From NCBI RefSeq assembly GCF_015477605.1, contig NZ_JADLQX010000005.1, positions 277,958-341,957 of the forward strand: a DNA stretch of 64,000 nt, given 5' to 3'. The position numbers and the translations under genes were made by a program. The first letter of the stretch is position 1. Every line of letters begins with the position of its first letter. Of the stretch, positions 35,101 to 44,336 are shown in pieces. Source of the stretch: Nocardia amamiensis (lineage in GTDB: Bacteria > Actinomycetota > Actinomycetes > Mycobacteriales > Mycobacteriaceae). The notes below the pieces were generated by a model. That model was not told the origin of the DNA. It saw only the letters and a list, made by a program, of their open reading frames with translations, and did no database searches.

Positions 35101-38100
35101 CCGCGTACTCCAGGGTGGCCTGGCCACCGAATCCGACCCAGCGGCCGATATCGCCCGTACGATACATCCGGGATCCCGGCACGCCGAACGGATTCGCGAC
35201 GAAGCGCGCTGCGGCGAGTCCGGGACGGCCGAGGTAGCCGCGGGACAGCTGGGCGCCCGCGACATAGATCTCGCCCGCGACACCGACCGGAGCCGGGTTG
35301 AGGCGGGCGTCGAGGACATAGGCGTCCAGGCCGGGCAGCGCGCGGCCGATTACGCTCGCCGCGTTGTCCACCATCTGCTCGTCCAGCGACAGGAACGAGA
35401 CGTGCACCGTGGTCTCGGTGATGCCGTACATGTTCACCAGCCACGGCGAGTCCACCGGATGACGCTCGTACCAGCGCCGCAACTGACGCAGATCCAGAGC
35501 TTCGCCGCCGAACACCACATAGCGCAGCGCGAGCTTGCCCTGGTCGTGCGGATGCGCGGCCCGATCGGCCTCGGCGAGCTGGTAGAACGCCGACGGAGTC
35601 TGGTTGAGCACGGTGACCTGTTCGCGAATCAAGAGCTCGCGGAACTGCTCCGGCGACCGGGAGGTCAGGTAGTCGACCACCACCACGGCGCCGCCGTTGG
35701 CCAGCGCGCACCACAGCTCCCACACCGAGAAGTCGAACGCGAACGAATGGAACAACGTCCACACGTCGGTCTCGTCGAACTCGAACAGCAGCTGGGTGTT
35801 GGCGAACAATTCGACGACGTTGCGGTGCGTGACGCCGACGCCTTTGGGCACGCCGGTGGACCCGGAGGTGTAGATGACGTACGCCAGGTTGTCCGGACGC
35901 AGCGGCGCGATGCGCTCGGCGTCGCGGATGCGGTCGTCATCGAACGCGGTGCTCGCCGCGAGGATGTCTTCCAGCAGGAGCACCGGAATAGTGCCCGCCG
36001 GCAGCGCTTCCCGCTCGGCGGCGGTGGTGAGGATGCAGGTGGGGGCGGCATCGGCGAGCATGAACTCCAGCCGCTGCACCGGATAGGTGGTGTCGATCGG
36101 CAGGTACGCCACACCGGCGGTGAGCACCGCCAGCAGCGCGACGGGCAGTTCCGCGCTGCGCGGGACCGCGACGGCCACCAGCGATTCCGGGCCCGCGCCC
36201 TGCGCGATCAACGCACGGGCCACCCGATTCGCGCTGCGCTGCAGATCATCGAAAGATAGTGTGGTGTCGCCGAAACGGATCGCGTCCGCGTTGGGCCGCC
36301 TGCGCGCCTGCGCGCCGATCAGGTCCACCAGGGTCACGTCGGGCACCGCGGCGCCGGGGGTGCTCCACTCGTGCAGCACGAGTTCGCGCTCGCCGGGGGC
36401 CAGCACATCGATATCGCCGACGGTCACCGTGGCGTCGAAGGCCACCGCGCGCAGGATCCGGCTGAAGCGATCGGCGAAGTCCTGCACGGTCGCCTCGTCG
36501 AACAGGTCGGTGGCGTAAGTGAAGGCCGCCGACATGCCCTGCGCGGCGCCGTGCCGGTCGATGTTCTCCACCAGCGCCAGCTGCAGGTCGAACTTCGCCA
36601 GCGGCACCGCGAGGTCCACCGCGGACACCGAAAGCCCGGGCAGCTCCAGCTCGGTGCGGGCCAGGTTCTGGAAGGTCAGCATCACCTGGAACAGCGGGTG
36701 ACGCGCGGCCGACCGCGCCGGGTCGAGCAGCTCGACCAGCCGCTCGAACGGAACGTCGGCATGGCCGAACGCCTCGACATCGATGGCGCGCACCTCGCGC
36801 AGCAGCTCGTCGAATCGCGCGCCGGGATCGATCTCGGTGCGCAGCACCAGCGTGTTGACGAACATGCCGATCAGGTCGTCCAAGGCCGCCTCGCCTCGGC
36901 CCGCCACCGGAGTGCCGATGGCGATGTCCCTGGTGCCGGACAAACGAGACAGCAGGACAGCCAATGCCGCGTGCACCACCATGAACAACGTCGAATTATG
37001 GTGCTGCGCGAGATGGCTCAGCGCGGCGTGCACCTCGGCGTCGATCTCGAAGCCGAGCGTGGCGCCGCGATGGGACGCGACCGCGGGACGCGGCCGATCC
37101 GCGGGAAGCTCCAATTGCTCGGGTAGCGCGGCCAATTCGGTGCGCCAGAAGGCGATCTGCTGCGCCAGTACCGAATCCGGGTCGTCTTCGGCGCCGAGGA
37201 TCTCGCGCTGCCAGATGGCGAAGTCGGCGTACTGCACCTCGAGCGCGGGCCATTCCGGCACGCCGCCGCGCATCCGATCCACGTAGGCACTCATCAGGTC
37301 GCGGGTCAGCGGCCCCATGGAGAAGCCGTCGCCCGCGATGTGGTGCACCACGCAGATCAGCACGTGCTCGGTCTCGCTCAGCGCGAGCAAGCGCACCCGC
37401 ACGGGCGGCGCGACCGTGACGTCGAAACCCTCGGTCACCGCTGCCGCGACGAGCGCGGGCACCTCGGACTCCCCGGCTTGCTCGACCGTGAGCTCGGGCA
37501 GGGCCCGCGGATCGGACGCGGGCAGCACGAACTGGTAGCCCTCGCCGTCGACCTCCGGGTACAGGGTGCGCAGCACCTCGTGCCGCTCGGCGAGATCGTG
37601 CACCGCGGCGTGCAGCGCCTCGACGTCGAGCCGGCCCGATAGTCGCACCGCGGCCGGAATGTTGTTGACCGCGCTGGCCGGATCGAACCGGTTCAGGAAC
37701 CACATGCGCTGCTGGGCGTAGGACAGCGGCACCCGCTCCGGCCGCGGCTGCGCGTGCAGCGCCTGGCCTGCGGCCGAACCCGCGTGCTGCTCCACGCGGG
37801 CGGCGAGCGCGGCGACGGTGGTCGCCTCGAACAGCAACTGCACCGGCACGCGCAGATCCAGCGCCGATCCGATGCGCGCGGCGGCCTGCGCGGCCAGCAG
37901 CGAGTTGCCGCCGAGCTCGAAGAAGTCGTCGTCCGCGCCGACGCGGCCGTCCTCCTCGGGCACCAGCAGCGCGGCGAACACGTCCGCGACGATCTCCTCG
38001 ACCGGCGTGGACGGCGCGCGGAACACACGCGCGGCGAAGACGGGCTCGGGCAGCGCCGCGCGGTCGAGTTTGCCGACCGGCGTCAGCGGGATCTCGTCCA

Positions 38101-39625
38101 GCACCATGATGGACGCGGGAATCATGTACGCGGGCAACGTCTCACCGAGGAACTCGGCGAGTGCGTCGGTGTCCACGCCGGCTCCCGACCGCGGCAGGAC
38201 GTACGACACCAGCGCGGTCGCGCCCGAGGGCAGCGCCTTGCCGAGGGTGGCCGCGAAATCGATGTCCGGGTGGCTGGTGAGCGCGTTGTCGATCTCGCCG
38301 AGCTCGATGCGGAAACCCCGGATCTTCACCTGGAAGTCCGAGCGTCCGAGGTATTCGATGGCGCCGCCGTCCAGGCCCCCGGATTCCGTGCGGCGCACCA
38401 GGTCTCCGGTGCGGTAGAGCCGCGCGCCCGGGTTGCCGGTGTCGGCGCCGAACGGGCTGGCGACGAACCGCTCCGCGGTCAGCCCCGGCCGTCCGAGATA
38501 GCCCTGCGCCAGCGCCGGACCCGACAGGTACAGCTCGCCGACCACTCCGGCCGGCACCGGCCGCAACCGCGAATCGAGGACGAACGCACCGACTCCCGGG
38601 ATGGGCGTGCCGATGGTGATGGGCTCGCCCGGCGCCATCGGCGGCGTGCTGGTGGCGAGAATGGTCGCCTCGGTAGGCCCGTAGCCGTTGTAGAACTCGC
38701 GTTCACCGGCCCAGCGGCCGACGAGTTCCGGACCGAACTTGTCACCGGCCACCACAACGGCTTGCAGATCGTCCAGCCCGGCCGGATCCACCGATTCCAG
38801 GGCGCCGGGAGTGATGAGCATGTGCGTGACGCGCTCGCGCCGCAGCAGATCCGCCAGTTCGAAGCCGCCGAACACCGTCGGCGGCGCGATCACCAGCGTT
38901 GCGCCGGAGGAGAAGGCCAGCAGCAGTTCGAGCACCGAGACATCGAAGTTCGGCGAGCAGACGTGCAGTACCCGCGAGTCCTCGGTCACCCCGTAGTGCT
39001 CGCGCTCCGCGGCCACCAGCCCCGCCAGGCCGCTGTGCGTGACCACGACGCCCTTGGGCTTCCCGGTCGATCCGGAGGTGTAGATCACATAGGCCGGGTG
39101 CCGCTCGTCCAGTGGGCGAACCCGGTCGGTGTAGGAGATGGGATGCCCGGGGCGCGCGGCGATCCGCGCGGACAGCACCGGGTCGTCCAGCTCGACCCAG
39201 TACGCGCCGGTGCCGAGCACCGGGCGATGCGCCGAGATGGTGAGACCAACGGTCGCGCCGGAATCGGCGACGATGTGGTTGATCCGGTCGGTGGGGTAGG
39301 TGGGATCCACCGGCACGTAGGCCGCGCCCGTCTTCGCGATCGCCCAGACCGCGAGCACCGACTCCACACTGCGCGAGATCCCGATGGCGACCACGTCGCC
39401 CGGCCCGACACCGCGTTCGATCAGTTCCCGGGCCAGCCGAGAGGACGCCGCGTCCAGTTCGGCGTAGGTGAGTTCCTGATCGTCGTCCTGGTCGCCCGTG
39501 GGGTTGAACCGGATCGCGACCTCGCTGGCGGCGGACTCGACGGCTGCGGTGAGCAGCTGACCGAAGAGGGGACTGCCCGACCTGCGACGACGGCTACCCC
39601 GAGTGGAGCGACGGGCGGTTTCCAT
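32183..39625 (-). CDS. NrpsA: initiating NRPS, A-T-C-A(Thr)-T-C plus C-terminal degenerate A fragment
   Basis: A 2480-residue synthetase. Order with rough residues: A1 15-530, T1 (Ser575), C2 630-1075 with HHIAGDG, A2 1095-1610, T2 (Ser1655), C3 1710-2155 with HHIAADG, then a broken A fragment 2183-2480. Without an N-terminal C domain it starts the chain. The A2 code aligns as DFWNVGMVHK, which is the classical threonine signature; A1 aligns as DVLLVAGILK and is unassigned. The protein ends before any further carrier, so its last C must act with the A-T of NrpsB. I start at ATG 39625 because the METARRS leader resembles the basic leaders of NrpsB and NrpsC. The frame stays open to 39820, but that extension shows no family similarity. 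Confidence 0.95.
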   Translation of the reverse strand: METARRSTRGSRRRRSGSPLFGQLLTAAVESAASEVAIRFNPTGDQDDDQELTYAELDAASSRLARELIERGVGPGDVVAIGISRSVESVLAVWAIAKTGAAYVPVDPTYPTDRINHIVADSGATVGLTISAHRPVLGTGAYWVELDDPVLSARIAARPGHPISYTDRVRPLDERHPAYVIYTSGSTGKPKGVVVTHSGLAGLVAAEREHYGVTEDSRVLHVCSPNFDVSVLELLLAFSSGATLVIAPPTVFGGFELADLLRRERVTHMLITPGALESVDPAGLDDLQAVVVAGDKFGPELVGRWAGEREFYNGYGPTEATILATSTPPMAPGEPITIGTPIPGVGAFVLDSRLRPVPAGVVGELYLSGPALAQGYLGRPGLTAERFVASPFGADTGNPGARLYRTGDLVRRTESGGLDGGAIEYLGRSDFQVKIRGFRIELGEIDNALTSHPDIDFAATLGKALPSGATALVSYVLPRSGAGVDTDALAEFLGETLPAYMIPASIMVLDEIPLTPVGKLDRAALPEPVFAARVFRAPSTPVEEIVADVFAALLVPEEDGRVGADDDFFELGGNSLLAAQAAARIGSALDLRVPVQLLFEATTVAALAARVEQHAGSAAGQALHAQPRPERVPLSYAQQRMWFLNRFDPASAVNNIPAAVRLSGRLDVEALHAAVHDLAERHEVLRTLYPEVDGEGYQFVLPASDPRALPELTVEQAGESEVPALVAAAVTEGFDVTVAPPVRVRLLALSETEHVLICVVHHIAGDGFSMGPLTRDLMSAYVDRMRGGVPEWPALEVQYADFAIWQREILGAEDDPDSVLAQQIAFWRTELAALPEQLELPADRPRPAVASHRGATLGFEIDAEVHAALSHLAQHHNSTLFMVVHAALAVLLSRLSGTRDIAIGTPVAGRGEAALDDLIGMFVNTLVLRTEIDPGARFDELLREVRAIDVEAFGHADVPFERLVELLDPARSAARHPLFQVMLTFQNLARTELELPGLSVSAVDLAVPLAKFDLQLALVENIDRHGAAQGMSAAFTYATDLFDEATVQDFADRFSRILRAVAFDATVTVGDIDVLAPGERELVLHEWSTPGAAVPDVTLVDLIGAQARRRPNADAIRFGDTTLSFDDLQRSANRVARALIAQGAGPESLVAVAVPRSAELPVALLAVLTAGVAYLPIDTTYPVQRLEFMLADAAPTCILTTAAEREALPAGTIPVLLLEDILAASTAFDDDRIRDAERIAPLRPDNLAYVIYTSGSTGVPKGVGVTHRNVVELFANTQLLFEFDETDVWTLFHSFAFDFSVWELWCALANGGAVVVVDYLTSRSPEQFRELLIREQVTVLNQTPSAFYQLAEADRAAHPHDQGKLALRYVVFGGEALDLRQLRRWYERHPVDSPWLVNMYGITETTVHVSFLSLDEQMVDNAASVIGRALPGLDAYVLDARLNPAPVGVAGEIYVAGAQLSRGYLGRPGLAAARFVANPFGVPGSRMYRTGDIGRWVGFGGQATLEYAGRGDQQVQLRGFRIELGEIESALLRCPGVSQAVVLVRSDEHAGDRLIGYVVPDTGGTLDSSVLRAQVSEFLTGYMVPDAVVALDALPLTPNGKLDRRALPAPEFVGAASFRAPSSPVEQAVAEVFAGLLGAAEVGLDDDFFALGGNSLLATRVVARINEALDANVAVRELFEAPTVAALAARVVPGAGGAQRPPLVRAERVEQVPLSLAQQRMWVLNQFDPASPAYNIPLAIRLTGALDVSALRYALADVLERHESLRTRYPASGPGGLPYQEILSVAEAQPGGLDVAATDDPIGRITELMHTGFDVTEEVPVRALLLESGPDEHLLAMVAHHIAADGASMAPLARDLMTAYMARVRGNSPRWSPLEVQYADFAIWQRAVIGTDDDENSVAARQLAYWRDQLAGLSGELHLPLDRPRPAVPTMRGANTGFAIAPELHEALAKLARERNSTLFMVVHAALAVLLARLSGDSDVAIGTPIAGRGERVLDDLVGMFVNTLTLRTAVDSGGSFAELIDQARRIDLAAFANADIPFERVVEKVVPGRTTSHSPLFQVMLSFQNAEQPTLELPGLTVAALDAGAAAAKFDLQVTVEPRHHADGSFGDLVTVITYATDVLDESTAQAFGRRLERILTSVVADPEVCVGDIDILDAEERNRVFATPQTTTVAEAETAAPTAGTTLTRLFAVAVEDDPDGPAVVSGEEALSYQDIHARTSRLARALIARGCGPGTGVAIRLDRGVDAMVAIWAVLETGAALVPVSSVDAALPGELEVKVGLVAAADVVRQAGSASATGSVDWLAFDDPAVIAEIDAQSPRPVTYANRIRTLRGDDPAVVPTGMPPTEGYGFALSYDALAAAAARLSARTGLTFESRTFRYGGPESVAAVLEVVAAGSAGASVVVADMESADGPQALLAEEWVTHLFTDATDLAAIDPAELEDLRAVVLDEGYSVPAPIARSALQVVAVPELLGNPVSGDVG
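32186..33079 (-). other. Degenerate, truncated adenylation fragment at the C-terminus of NrpsA
   Basis: Residues 2183-2480 follow the first two thirds of an A domain ([20 protein letters not shown], then [11 protein letters not shown], then [13 protein letters not shown]). The phosphate-loop region has dissolved into [12 protein letters not shown], and the chain stops near where NGYGPTE would be. It shares peculiarities with the NrpsB N-terminal fragment, such as THLF and DPAEL followed by DLR or ELR, where active paralogues have THAF. It cannot adenylate and ends exactly at the protein hand-over point. Confidence 0.85.
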
Positions 39626-39712
39626 TCGAGTGCATTCACCTCTCGCATCGAGCCAAGACCAGGGCATATCCGGGCCGAGGGTCTGTTTTTCGGGCCCAGC
39701 GCGGTCCGAGCA

Positions 39713-39718
39713 ATCATA
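39713..39718 (-). promoter_or_regulatory. Possible -10 box upstream of NrpsA
   Basis: Minus-strand TATGAT lies 88 nt upstream of the NrpsA ATG, within the TTATATGATTG context, in a 291-bp gap that is otherwise non-coding. No matching -35 stands out. A promoter here would make NrpsA separate from the regulator gene upstream. Confidence 0.25.
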
Positions 39719-39916
39719 TAAGGGACTGATCGGTAACCCCGCGCGCCGTATTTCGTCGCCGCGGCTGCCGCGCGTGCGGTCCGCGCCTCTTCTACGTTCG
39801 TCTGTCCTCTCGTCGGACACCGTCGATCCCCCGGATGCGGTGTTGTGCCTGATGCCTGTCGTTATATCGGCGCTGGGCCGGTCATGTTGCAGGCGAATCC
39901 GCAGCGGTGAAGTTGT

Positions 39917-40900
39917 TCACAACCATCCCCGCCGCGTGGCCTGCACCCCCGCCTGGAATCTGGTGCTCGCGCCGAGCCGCTCCAGCAGCCGGGCGGTGCG
40001 GCGGACCACCGTGCGCCGCGACATCCCGAGCCTGCGTGCGATGGTGTCGTCGGTGGCGCCCAGTCCCATCAGCGTCAGGATCGCCCGGTCCCGTTCGTCC
40101 AGCGCCTCCGCGGACGGATTCACCGAGATCGGCGCGGCCATCGCCCACAGCACGTCGAAGGTCTTGATCAGCAGTTCCAGCGCGGGGGATCCGGTGAAGC
40201 GCAATCCCATCGGATCGGGCCTGCGTTCGTCGGCGTGCAGCACCAGGCTGGCCCGCTCGTCGTCGCTGATGATCAGCTTGAACGGCGGCTCGGGCAGTGT
40301 TCTGGCCTGTGCCCCACTGGCATTGGTGGACAGCGCGTGGCGCAGGCGTTCGGGGTCCTGGTAGACGGTGTCCTGATACAGCGTCTGGTAACGAATGCCT
40401 TCGCCGAGCCTGGCCCGTTTGAGCTGGAACAACTGCCGCTCGCGTTCCGGATCGCTCAAATAGGGTCCGCGTTCGATCAGCTTGACGCAGCTGCGCGCGC
40501 CGGTCTGCATCTCCTCGAAATCCGCGAGCATCTCCAGCCGCTCGTACACCGGCACCACGGCGCCGTTACCGCGCGGCGAGCGACGCACCGAACGGAAGGT
40601 CTCGCTCAGTCGCGCCGCGGCGGCATGCATCTGGTTGATGTCTTGCTGCCTGCGCCGCGCCTCGGCCTCGGACAACGATTCCGGTGCGTGCGCGTCCCAG
40701 ACCGTGCCGCCGTCGGGCGACTCGATGCGGACCGCGGCGCGTAACTCACACAACACATCCAACGAGTCGGCCGCGAGGTCTTCCGAAACGCCCAGGTACT
40801 GCGCGATATCGGCGAGACGCGATCGCGGATGGTGCACCAGCACGGCGTAAGTACGGCCGTGCGGTGACCCAGGCTCGAAGATGTCGCCCAGCTCGATCAC
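39917..40900 (-). CDS. LuxR-type regulator with N-terminal TrmB-like HTH, likely controls the NRPS genes
   Basis: A 327-residue cytoplasmic regulator. The C-terminus (about 262-325) is a LuxR-type helix-turn-helix (DRAILTLMGLGATDDTIARRLGMSRRTVVRR). Near residues 10-60 there is a winged-helix-like segment (RLADIAQYLGVSEDLAADSLDVL). There is no response-regulator receiver domain, so it is not an obvious two-component partner. It is encoded just upstream of NrpsA on the same strand with a 291-bp gap. Pathway-specific control of the NRPS genes is the natural inference from position, not shown. The start is a GTG with only a weak ribosome site. Confidence 0.8.
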   Translation of the reverse strand: MIELGDIFEPGSPHGRTYAVLVHHPRSRLADIAQYLGVSEDLAADSLDVLCELRAAVRIESPDGGTVWDAHAPESLSEAEARRRQQDINQMHAAAARLSETFRSVRRSPRGNGAVVPVYERLEMLADFEEMQTGARSCVKLIERGPYLSDPERERQLFQLKRARLGEGIRYQTLYQDTVYQDPERLRHALSTNASGAQARTLPEPPFKLIISDDERASLVLHADERRPDPMGLRFTGSPALELLIKTFDVLWAMAAPISVNPSAEALDERDRAILTLMGLGATDDTIARRLGMSRRTVVRRTARLLERLGASTRFQAGVQATRRGWL

Positions 40901-41043
40901 GGCCCGAGCCTAATCGGCGCTGTCGGACGTAGTACGGGTTCAACCCGCGCATGGCGCACAGTGCCTCGCGCCTCGTCCGGGCGCGAAGGGCGCCACGGCG
41001 CGCAACCGTGCGATCGTCGGAATATCAAGCCGGAGAGGGGAAG

Positions 41044-41928
41044 TCAGTGCGCCGACGGACCCCAGTGCATCGGCACGCCCTTGGCGGACAGATACGGCAG
41101 CGGGTCGATCTTGGTGCCGGCCCGATCCCAGATCTCCAGGTGCAGATGCGGACCGGTGGACTGACCGCGGTTGCCGACGGTGGCGATCACGTCGCCCGCG
41201 TTCACTCGCTGGCCCTCGTGCACGAACATCTCGTTCACGTGGCCGTAGACCGCGGTGGTGCCGTCGTCCTGCAGCACCCGCACCCACAGGCCGAACCCGG
41301 AGGCAGGTCCCGCTTCGATCACGGTGCCACTGCTCACCGAATGGATCGGGGCGCCGAGCGCGTCGGCGAAGTCGAGGCCGTAGTGCATGGCCCCCCAGCG
41401 GCTGCCGAAGCCGGAGCTGATCGCGCCGCCCACCGGGCGCACCGCCGACGGCGGCGCGACCTGCTGCTGCACACCGCGGAGGGCCTCCTCGGCCTGGGCC
41501 AGCGGCGCGGAGATCTCGGGCGGGAGGTTCGGGATGCCGAACGGGGCGGCGACCGGCGCCGCGATCTCGGTGGCGGCGACCGGGGCGGCCTCGGGCGCGG
41601 GCGCGGCTTCGGCGACCGGAGCAGCGGCCGCCTTCGCCTCCGCGACCGGAACAATGCCGGTGCCCTTGACCGTGGTGGGCGCGGCAGCCGACTCCTTGTC
41701 GGCGTCGTGCGCACCGGGCAGCAGCGGGGCCGCGTAGGCGAGGGCCGGGGCGACCTGGCTGGCGGCGCCGATCAGAGCGCCGGTGGCGACCGCGGCGCTC
41801 GCGGCGGCCTTGACGCGCTCGGCTGCGGACGGCTCAGCGCGGTGCCGCGTCGGCCGGTTCGGGGCGCCGCCCTCGCCGAGGAGGCTGTGGACGGTAATGG
41901 AACTGGGGCCTACACGGTGCTGCGACAA
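41044..41928 (-). CDS. Secreted M23 family (LytM-type) metallopeptidase
   Basis: A 294-residue cell-wall peptidase of the M23 family, which cleaves peptidoglycan cross-bridges or acts as an amidase activator outside the cell. The N-terminus is basic, then hydrophobic (AAASAAVATGALIGAASQVAPALAYA), consistent with a signal or anchor. An Ala/Pro-rich linker follows, with the catalytic domain at about 170-285. Zinc-site motifs HYGLDFAD and GPHLHLEIW are both present, so it should be active. The start is an uncommon TTG at 41926-41928, supported by GAGGA six to seven bases upstream. It is divergent from the nitronate monooxygenase gene. Confidence 0.85.
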   Translation of the reverse strand: MSQHRVGPSSITVHSLLGEGGAPNRPTRHRAEPSAAERVKAAASAAVATGALIGAASQVAPALAYAAPLLPGAHDADKESAAAPTTVKGTGIVPVAEAKAAAAPVAEAAPAPEAAPVAATEIAAPVAAPFGIPNLPPEISAPLAQAEEALRGVQQQVAPPSAVRPVGGAISSGFGSRWGAMHYGLDFADALGAPIHSVSSGTVIEAGPASGFGLWVRVLQDDGTTAVYGHVNEMFVHEGQRVNAGDVIATVGNRGQSTGPHLHLEIWDRAGTKIDPLPYLSAKGVPMHWGPSAH

Positions 41929-41980
41929 AGCTGGTCCTCGGTCGACGTACAGGGTCCGGATGCCGGGGCCCGGGACCGAA

Positions 41981-42019
41981 CCGGTTTAATAACGATTCGA
42001 TGACGCCGGTGGATAACGG
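41981..42019. promoter_or_regulatory. Imperfect direct repeat between the M23 peptidase and nitronate monooxygenase genes
   Basis: CCGGTTTAATAACG at 41981 and CCGGTGGATAACG at 42006 share CCGGT and ATAACG; the ATAACG copies are 24 bp apart. They lie in a 204-bp divergent gap about 55-90 bp upstream of the peptidase. Direct repeats like this are typical of response-regulator sites on cell-wall hydrolase genes, but the regulator is not identified. Confidence 0.3.
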
Positions 42020-42132
42020 TTTGGCATCCGTTGTGATGGGAACTCTACCTCGTCGTGACCATTCCGCAACCTTCGGTGGCGAATTCGCAGGTGAGGCACG
42101 GGTCACACGTCCAGATGGGCGAGACTTGAGCC

Positions 42133-43179
42133 GTGATCCTCGACCATTTGGACGTCCCGATCGTGCTCGCTCCGATGGCGGGCGGCCCCTCCACTCCCGA
42201 GCTGACCGCGGCGGTCGCCGAGGCGGGCGGCTTCGGACAGCTGGCCGCCGGTTATCTGAGCGCCGCCGATACCGCCGCGCGGATCACGGCGACCCGCGCC
42301 GCGACCGCCGAGCCGTTCGGCGTGAACCTCTTCGTGCCCGGCCCCGCGACACCGGCCGCCGACCTGGCGGATTATCTCGCCGAACTCGGCGCCGACCATG
42401 AACTCGGAGACGCGAGGTTCGACACCGACGACTGGGACGCCAAACTCGACCTGCTCGTCGCCGACCCGGTCGCGGCCGTGTCGTTCACCTTCGGCTGCCC
42501 GAGCGCCGCGGAGATCGCCCGGCTGCACGCCGTCGGCTCCGAGGTCTGGGTGACCGTCACCGCGCCCGGCGAGGCGCGCGTCGCGGTGGACGCGGGCGCC
42601 GACGTGCTCATCGCCCAGGGCGCGGAGGCGGGCGGGCACCGCGCGAGTTTCGTGGATCGACCGGCCGACGACGCGACCGATCCGCTCGGCCTGCTGGCGC
42701 TGCTGCAGCTGCTGGCCGCCGCCGCGGATCGGCCGCTGGTGGCCACCGGCGGCATCGCCACGGGCGCGGGCATCGCCGCGGCGCTCGCGGCGGGCGCCGC
42801 GGCCGCCCAGCTGGGCACCGTGTTCCTACGCTGCCCCGAGGCCGGCACCAATCCGGTGCATCGCACCGCCATCACCGCGGACACTCCGACGATGCTCACC
42901 CGGGCTTTCACCGGACGCAGGGCGCGCGGGCTGCGCAACCGATTCCTGCTCGAGCACACCGCCACCGCACCGGCCGGGTACCCCGAGATCCACTACGCCA
43001 CCGCGCCGTTGCGGGCCGCGGCACGGGCGGCGGGGAATGCCGACGAAGTCAACCTCTGGGCTGGTCAAACCCATGCGCTGGCACCGGAAGCGCCGGCGGG
43101 CGACCTGGTCCGCACACTGGCCGCCGAAACGAAAACCGCACTGGAAAAAGCGCTTTCGCGCCGAATCCAGTGTTGTTGA
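42133..43179 (+). CDS. Nitronate monooxygenase (NMO/2-nitropropane dioxygenase family)
   Basis: A 348-residue FMN-dependent TIM-barrel enzyme that oxidises alkyl nitronates such as propionate-3-nitronate. Family marks are APMAGG at the start, the FTFGCP strand, the catalytic-His segment AQGAEAGGHR, VATGGIATG and GAAAAQLGTVFL. The length is normal for the family. The start is a GTG. The following small gene begins 61 bp later and may share the transcript. Nothing nearby makes nitro compounds, so a general detoxification role is likely. Confidence 0.85.
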   Translation: MILDHLDVPIVLAPMAGGPSTPELTAAVAEAGGFGQLAAGYLSAADTAARITATRAATAEPFGVNLFVPGPATPAADLADYLAELGADHELGDARFDTDDWDAKLDLLVADPVAAVSFTFGCPSAAEIARLHAVGSEVWVTVTAPGEARVAVDAGADVLIAQGAEAGGHRASFVDRPADDATDPLGLLALLQLLAAAADRPLVATGGIATGAGIAAALAAGAAAAQLGTVFLRCPEAGTNPVHRTAITADTPTMLTRAFTGRRARGLRNRFLLEHTATAPAGYPEIHYATAPLRAAARAAGNADEVNLWAGQTHALAPEAPAGDLVRTLAAETKTALEKALSRRIQCC

Positions 43180-43240
43180 CAACGACTTTCGATTAGACTC
43201 GGGTCGCATCGCATCACGTCCAGCACTGGAGGAGAGCGTT

Positions 43241-43633
43241 ATGTCCCTCGATGTCCCCACCGCCCTACTCGAACGCGCCGAGCGCGGCGAGGTCGACGAC
43301 GCCGACTTCGTCGAGGTCGTGCGCAATTCGCTGCCCTACGCCTGGGAGGTCGTCAGCCGGGTGGCCGGTGAACTTCGTTCCGGCGCCGCGGAATTCGCTG
43401 ACAACACGGTCGCGCCGCCGGACGAGGTAGCCCGCGGCCAGCTGCTGCGCGCCATGGCTTCCGACGCCATCCGCGGCGGACTCGAGCGGCACTTCGGGGT
43501 GAAGCTCGCCTTCCAGAACTGCCACCGGGTTGCGGCGTTCCCGCTGTCCGCGGTCGGCGGCGACACCTACACCACCTTCATCGGCACCAGGGCGCAACTG
43601 CTCAACCAGAGCCCCGAACTGCGCAACTGCTGA
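43241..43633 (+). CDS. Conserved actinobacterial small protein of unknown function
   Basis: A 130-residue soluble protein. From memory it matches a conserved actinobacterial family (SCO5389-like) with features such as VRNSLPYAWEVV, ADNTVAPPDEVARGQLLRAMASDAIRG, HFGVKLAFQNCHRVAAFP and a LLNQSPELRNC end. No catalytic motif or membrane segment is visible. The start at ATG 43241 is set by a strong GGAGGAG at 43228-43234. The frame stays open upstream into the previous gene, but that extension is not credible. A hairpin terminator follows. Confidence 0.8.
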   Translation: MSLDVPTALLERAERGEVDDADFVEVVRNSLPYAWEVVSRVAGELRSGAAEFADNTVAPPDEVARGQLLRAMASDAIRGGLERHFGVKLAFQNCHRVAAFPLSAVGGDTYTTFIGTRAQLLNQSPELRNC

Positions 43634-43644
43634 TCGACGCGAAC

Positions 43645-43689
43645 CGAACACCCGGCGCGGCAACCGTTTCGGTCCGCACCGGGTGTTCG
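43645..43689 (+). terminator. Hairpin terminator after the conserved small protein
   Basis: CGAACACCCGG at 43645-43655 pairs with CCGGGTGTTCG at 43679-43689 around a 23-nt loop. It starts 12 bp after the stop codon. There is no T-run. Confidence 0.55.
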
Positions 43690-43760
43690 CGCGAAGAGGT
43701 CCGCCATGCCCGCGCGTCGCCATCGTTCCCAGCCGCGATGCGCGCGTAGGGTGAACCGCC

Positions 43761-44309
43761 ATGAGCAGCAACGATCTTCGGGATGAGGTCGAAGCCAGGC
43801 TAGCGCCGTGGCAGCACCAGCTCGGGGCGGACCGCGCCGCCTACACCAATCACGTACTGCGCGTCTTGGCGCTGTGCGATCTGCTAGCCGCCGACCAGCA
43901 ACCCCGGCCGAGCACTCGCGAGGAGTACCTGACCGCGGCCACTCTGCACGATATCGGCATCTGGGCCGCGGGCACCCTCGACTATCTGGCCCCCTCCTGC
44001 GACCTGGCTCGAGCCTGGCTGTCGAGCATCGACCGCGCCGACTTGACCGGCCTGGTCGTATCGATGATCGACGAGCACCACCGGATTCGTCCCGCCGGTC
44101 CGCCGCACGACCCGGTCGAGATCTTCCGCCGCGCTGACGCCATCGACGTCGAACGCGGGCTGCTCGGCCGGTTCGGCGTCTCCCGCCGCGCCTACCGCGA
44201 CCTGGCGAATCGCTATCCCAACCACGGCTTTCATCGCGCGCTGGTGCGTCTGGCCGTGCGGCGGTTGCGGACCGACCCCACGTCACCACTGCCGATGGTG
44301 AAGTGGTGA
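43761..44309 (+). CDS. HD-domain phosphohydrolase-like protein
   Basis: A 182-residue protein with an HD metal site: His in NHVLRVLALCDLL, the HD pair in TAATLHDIGIW, a further histidine pair in IDEHHRIRP, and Asp in RRADAIDVERG. All four elements are present, so it is probably a working metal-dependent phosphohydrolase. The substrate cannot be deduced. It stands alone behind a terminator and converges with the acyl-CoA ligase across 27 bp. Confidence 0.75.
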   Translation: MSSNDLRDEVEARLAPWQHQLGADRAAYTNHVLRVLALCDLLAADQQPRPSTREEYLTAATLHDIGIWAAGTLDYLAPSCDLARAWLSSIDRADLTGLVVSMIDEHHRIRPAGPPHDPVEIFRRADAIDVERGLLGRFGVSRRAYRDLANRYPNHGFHRALVRLAVRRLRTDPTSPLPMVKW

Positions 44310-44336
44310 CGCGGGCCGGTCACCGAGAGCAAGCGC

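Noticed and set aside
4770..39625. Siderophore NRPS cluster
   Set aside because: No hydroxyornithine or dihydroxybenzoate code, no ornithine hydroxylase, no ferric-siderophore transporter and no starter aryl-carrier domain are visible.
41929..42132. ydaO (c-di-AMP) riboswitch upstream of the M23 peptidase
   Set aside because: Such riboswitches often precede actinobacterial wall hydrolases, but I could not find the conserved helices or GGA-type junction sequences here.
43167..43190. TTGACA/TAGACT promoter before the conserved small protein
   Set aside because: The boxes are only 12 bp apart, too close for a standard sigma-70-type promoter.
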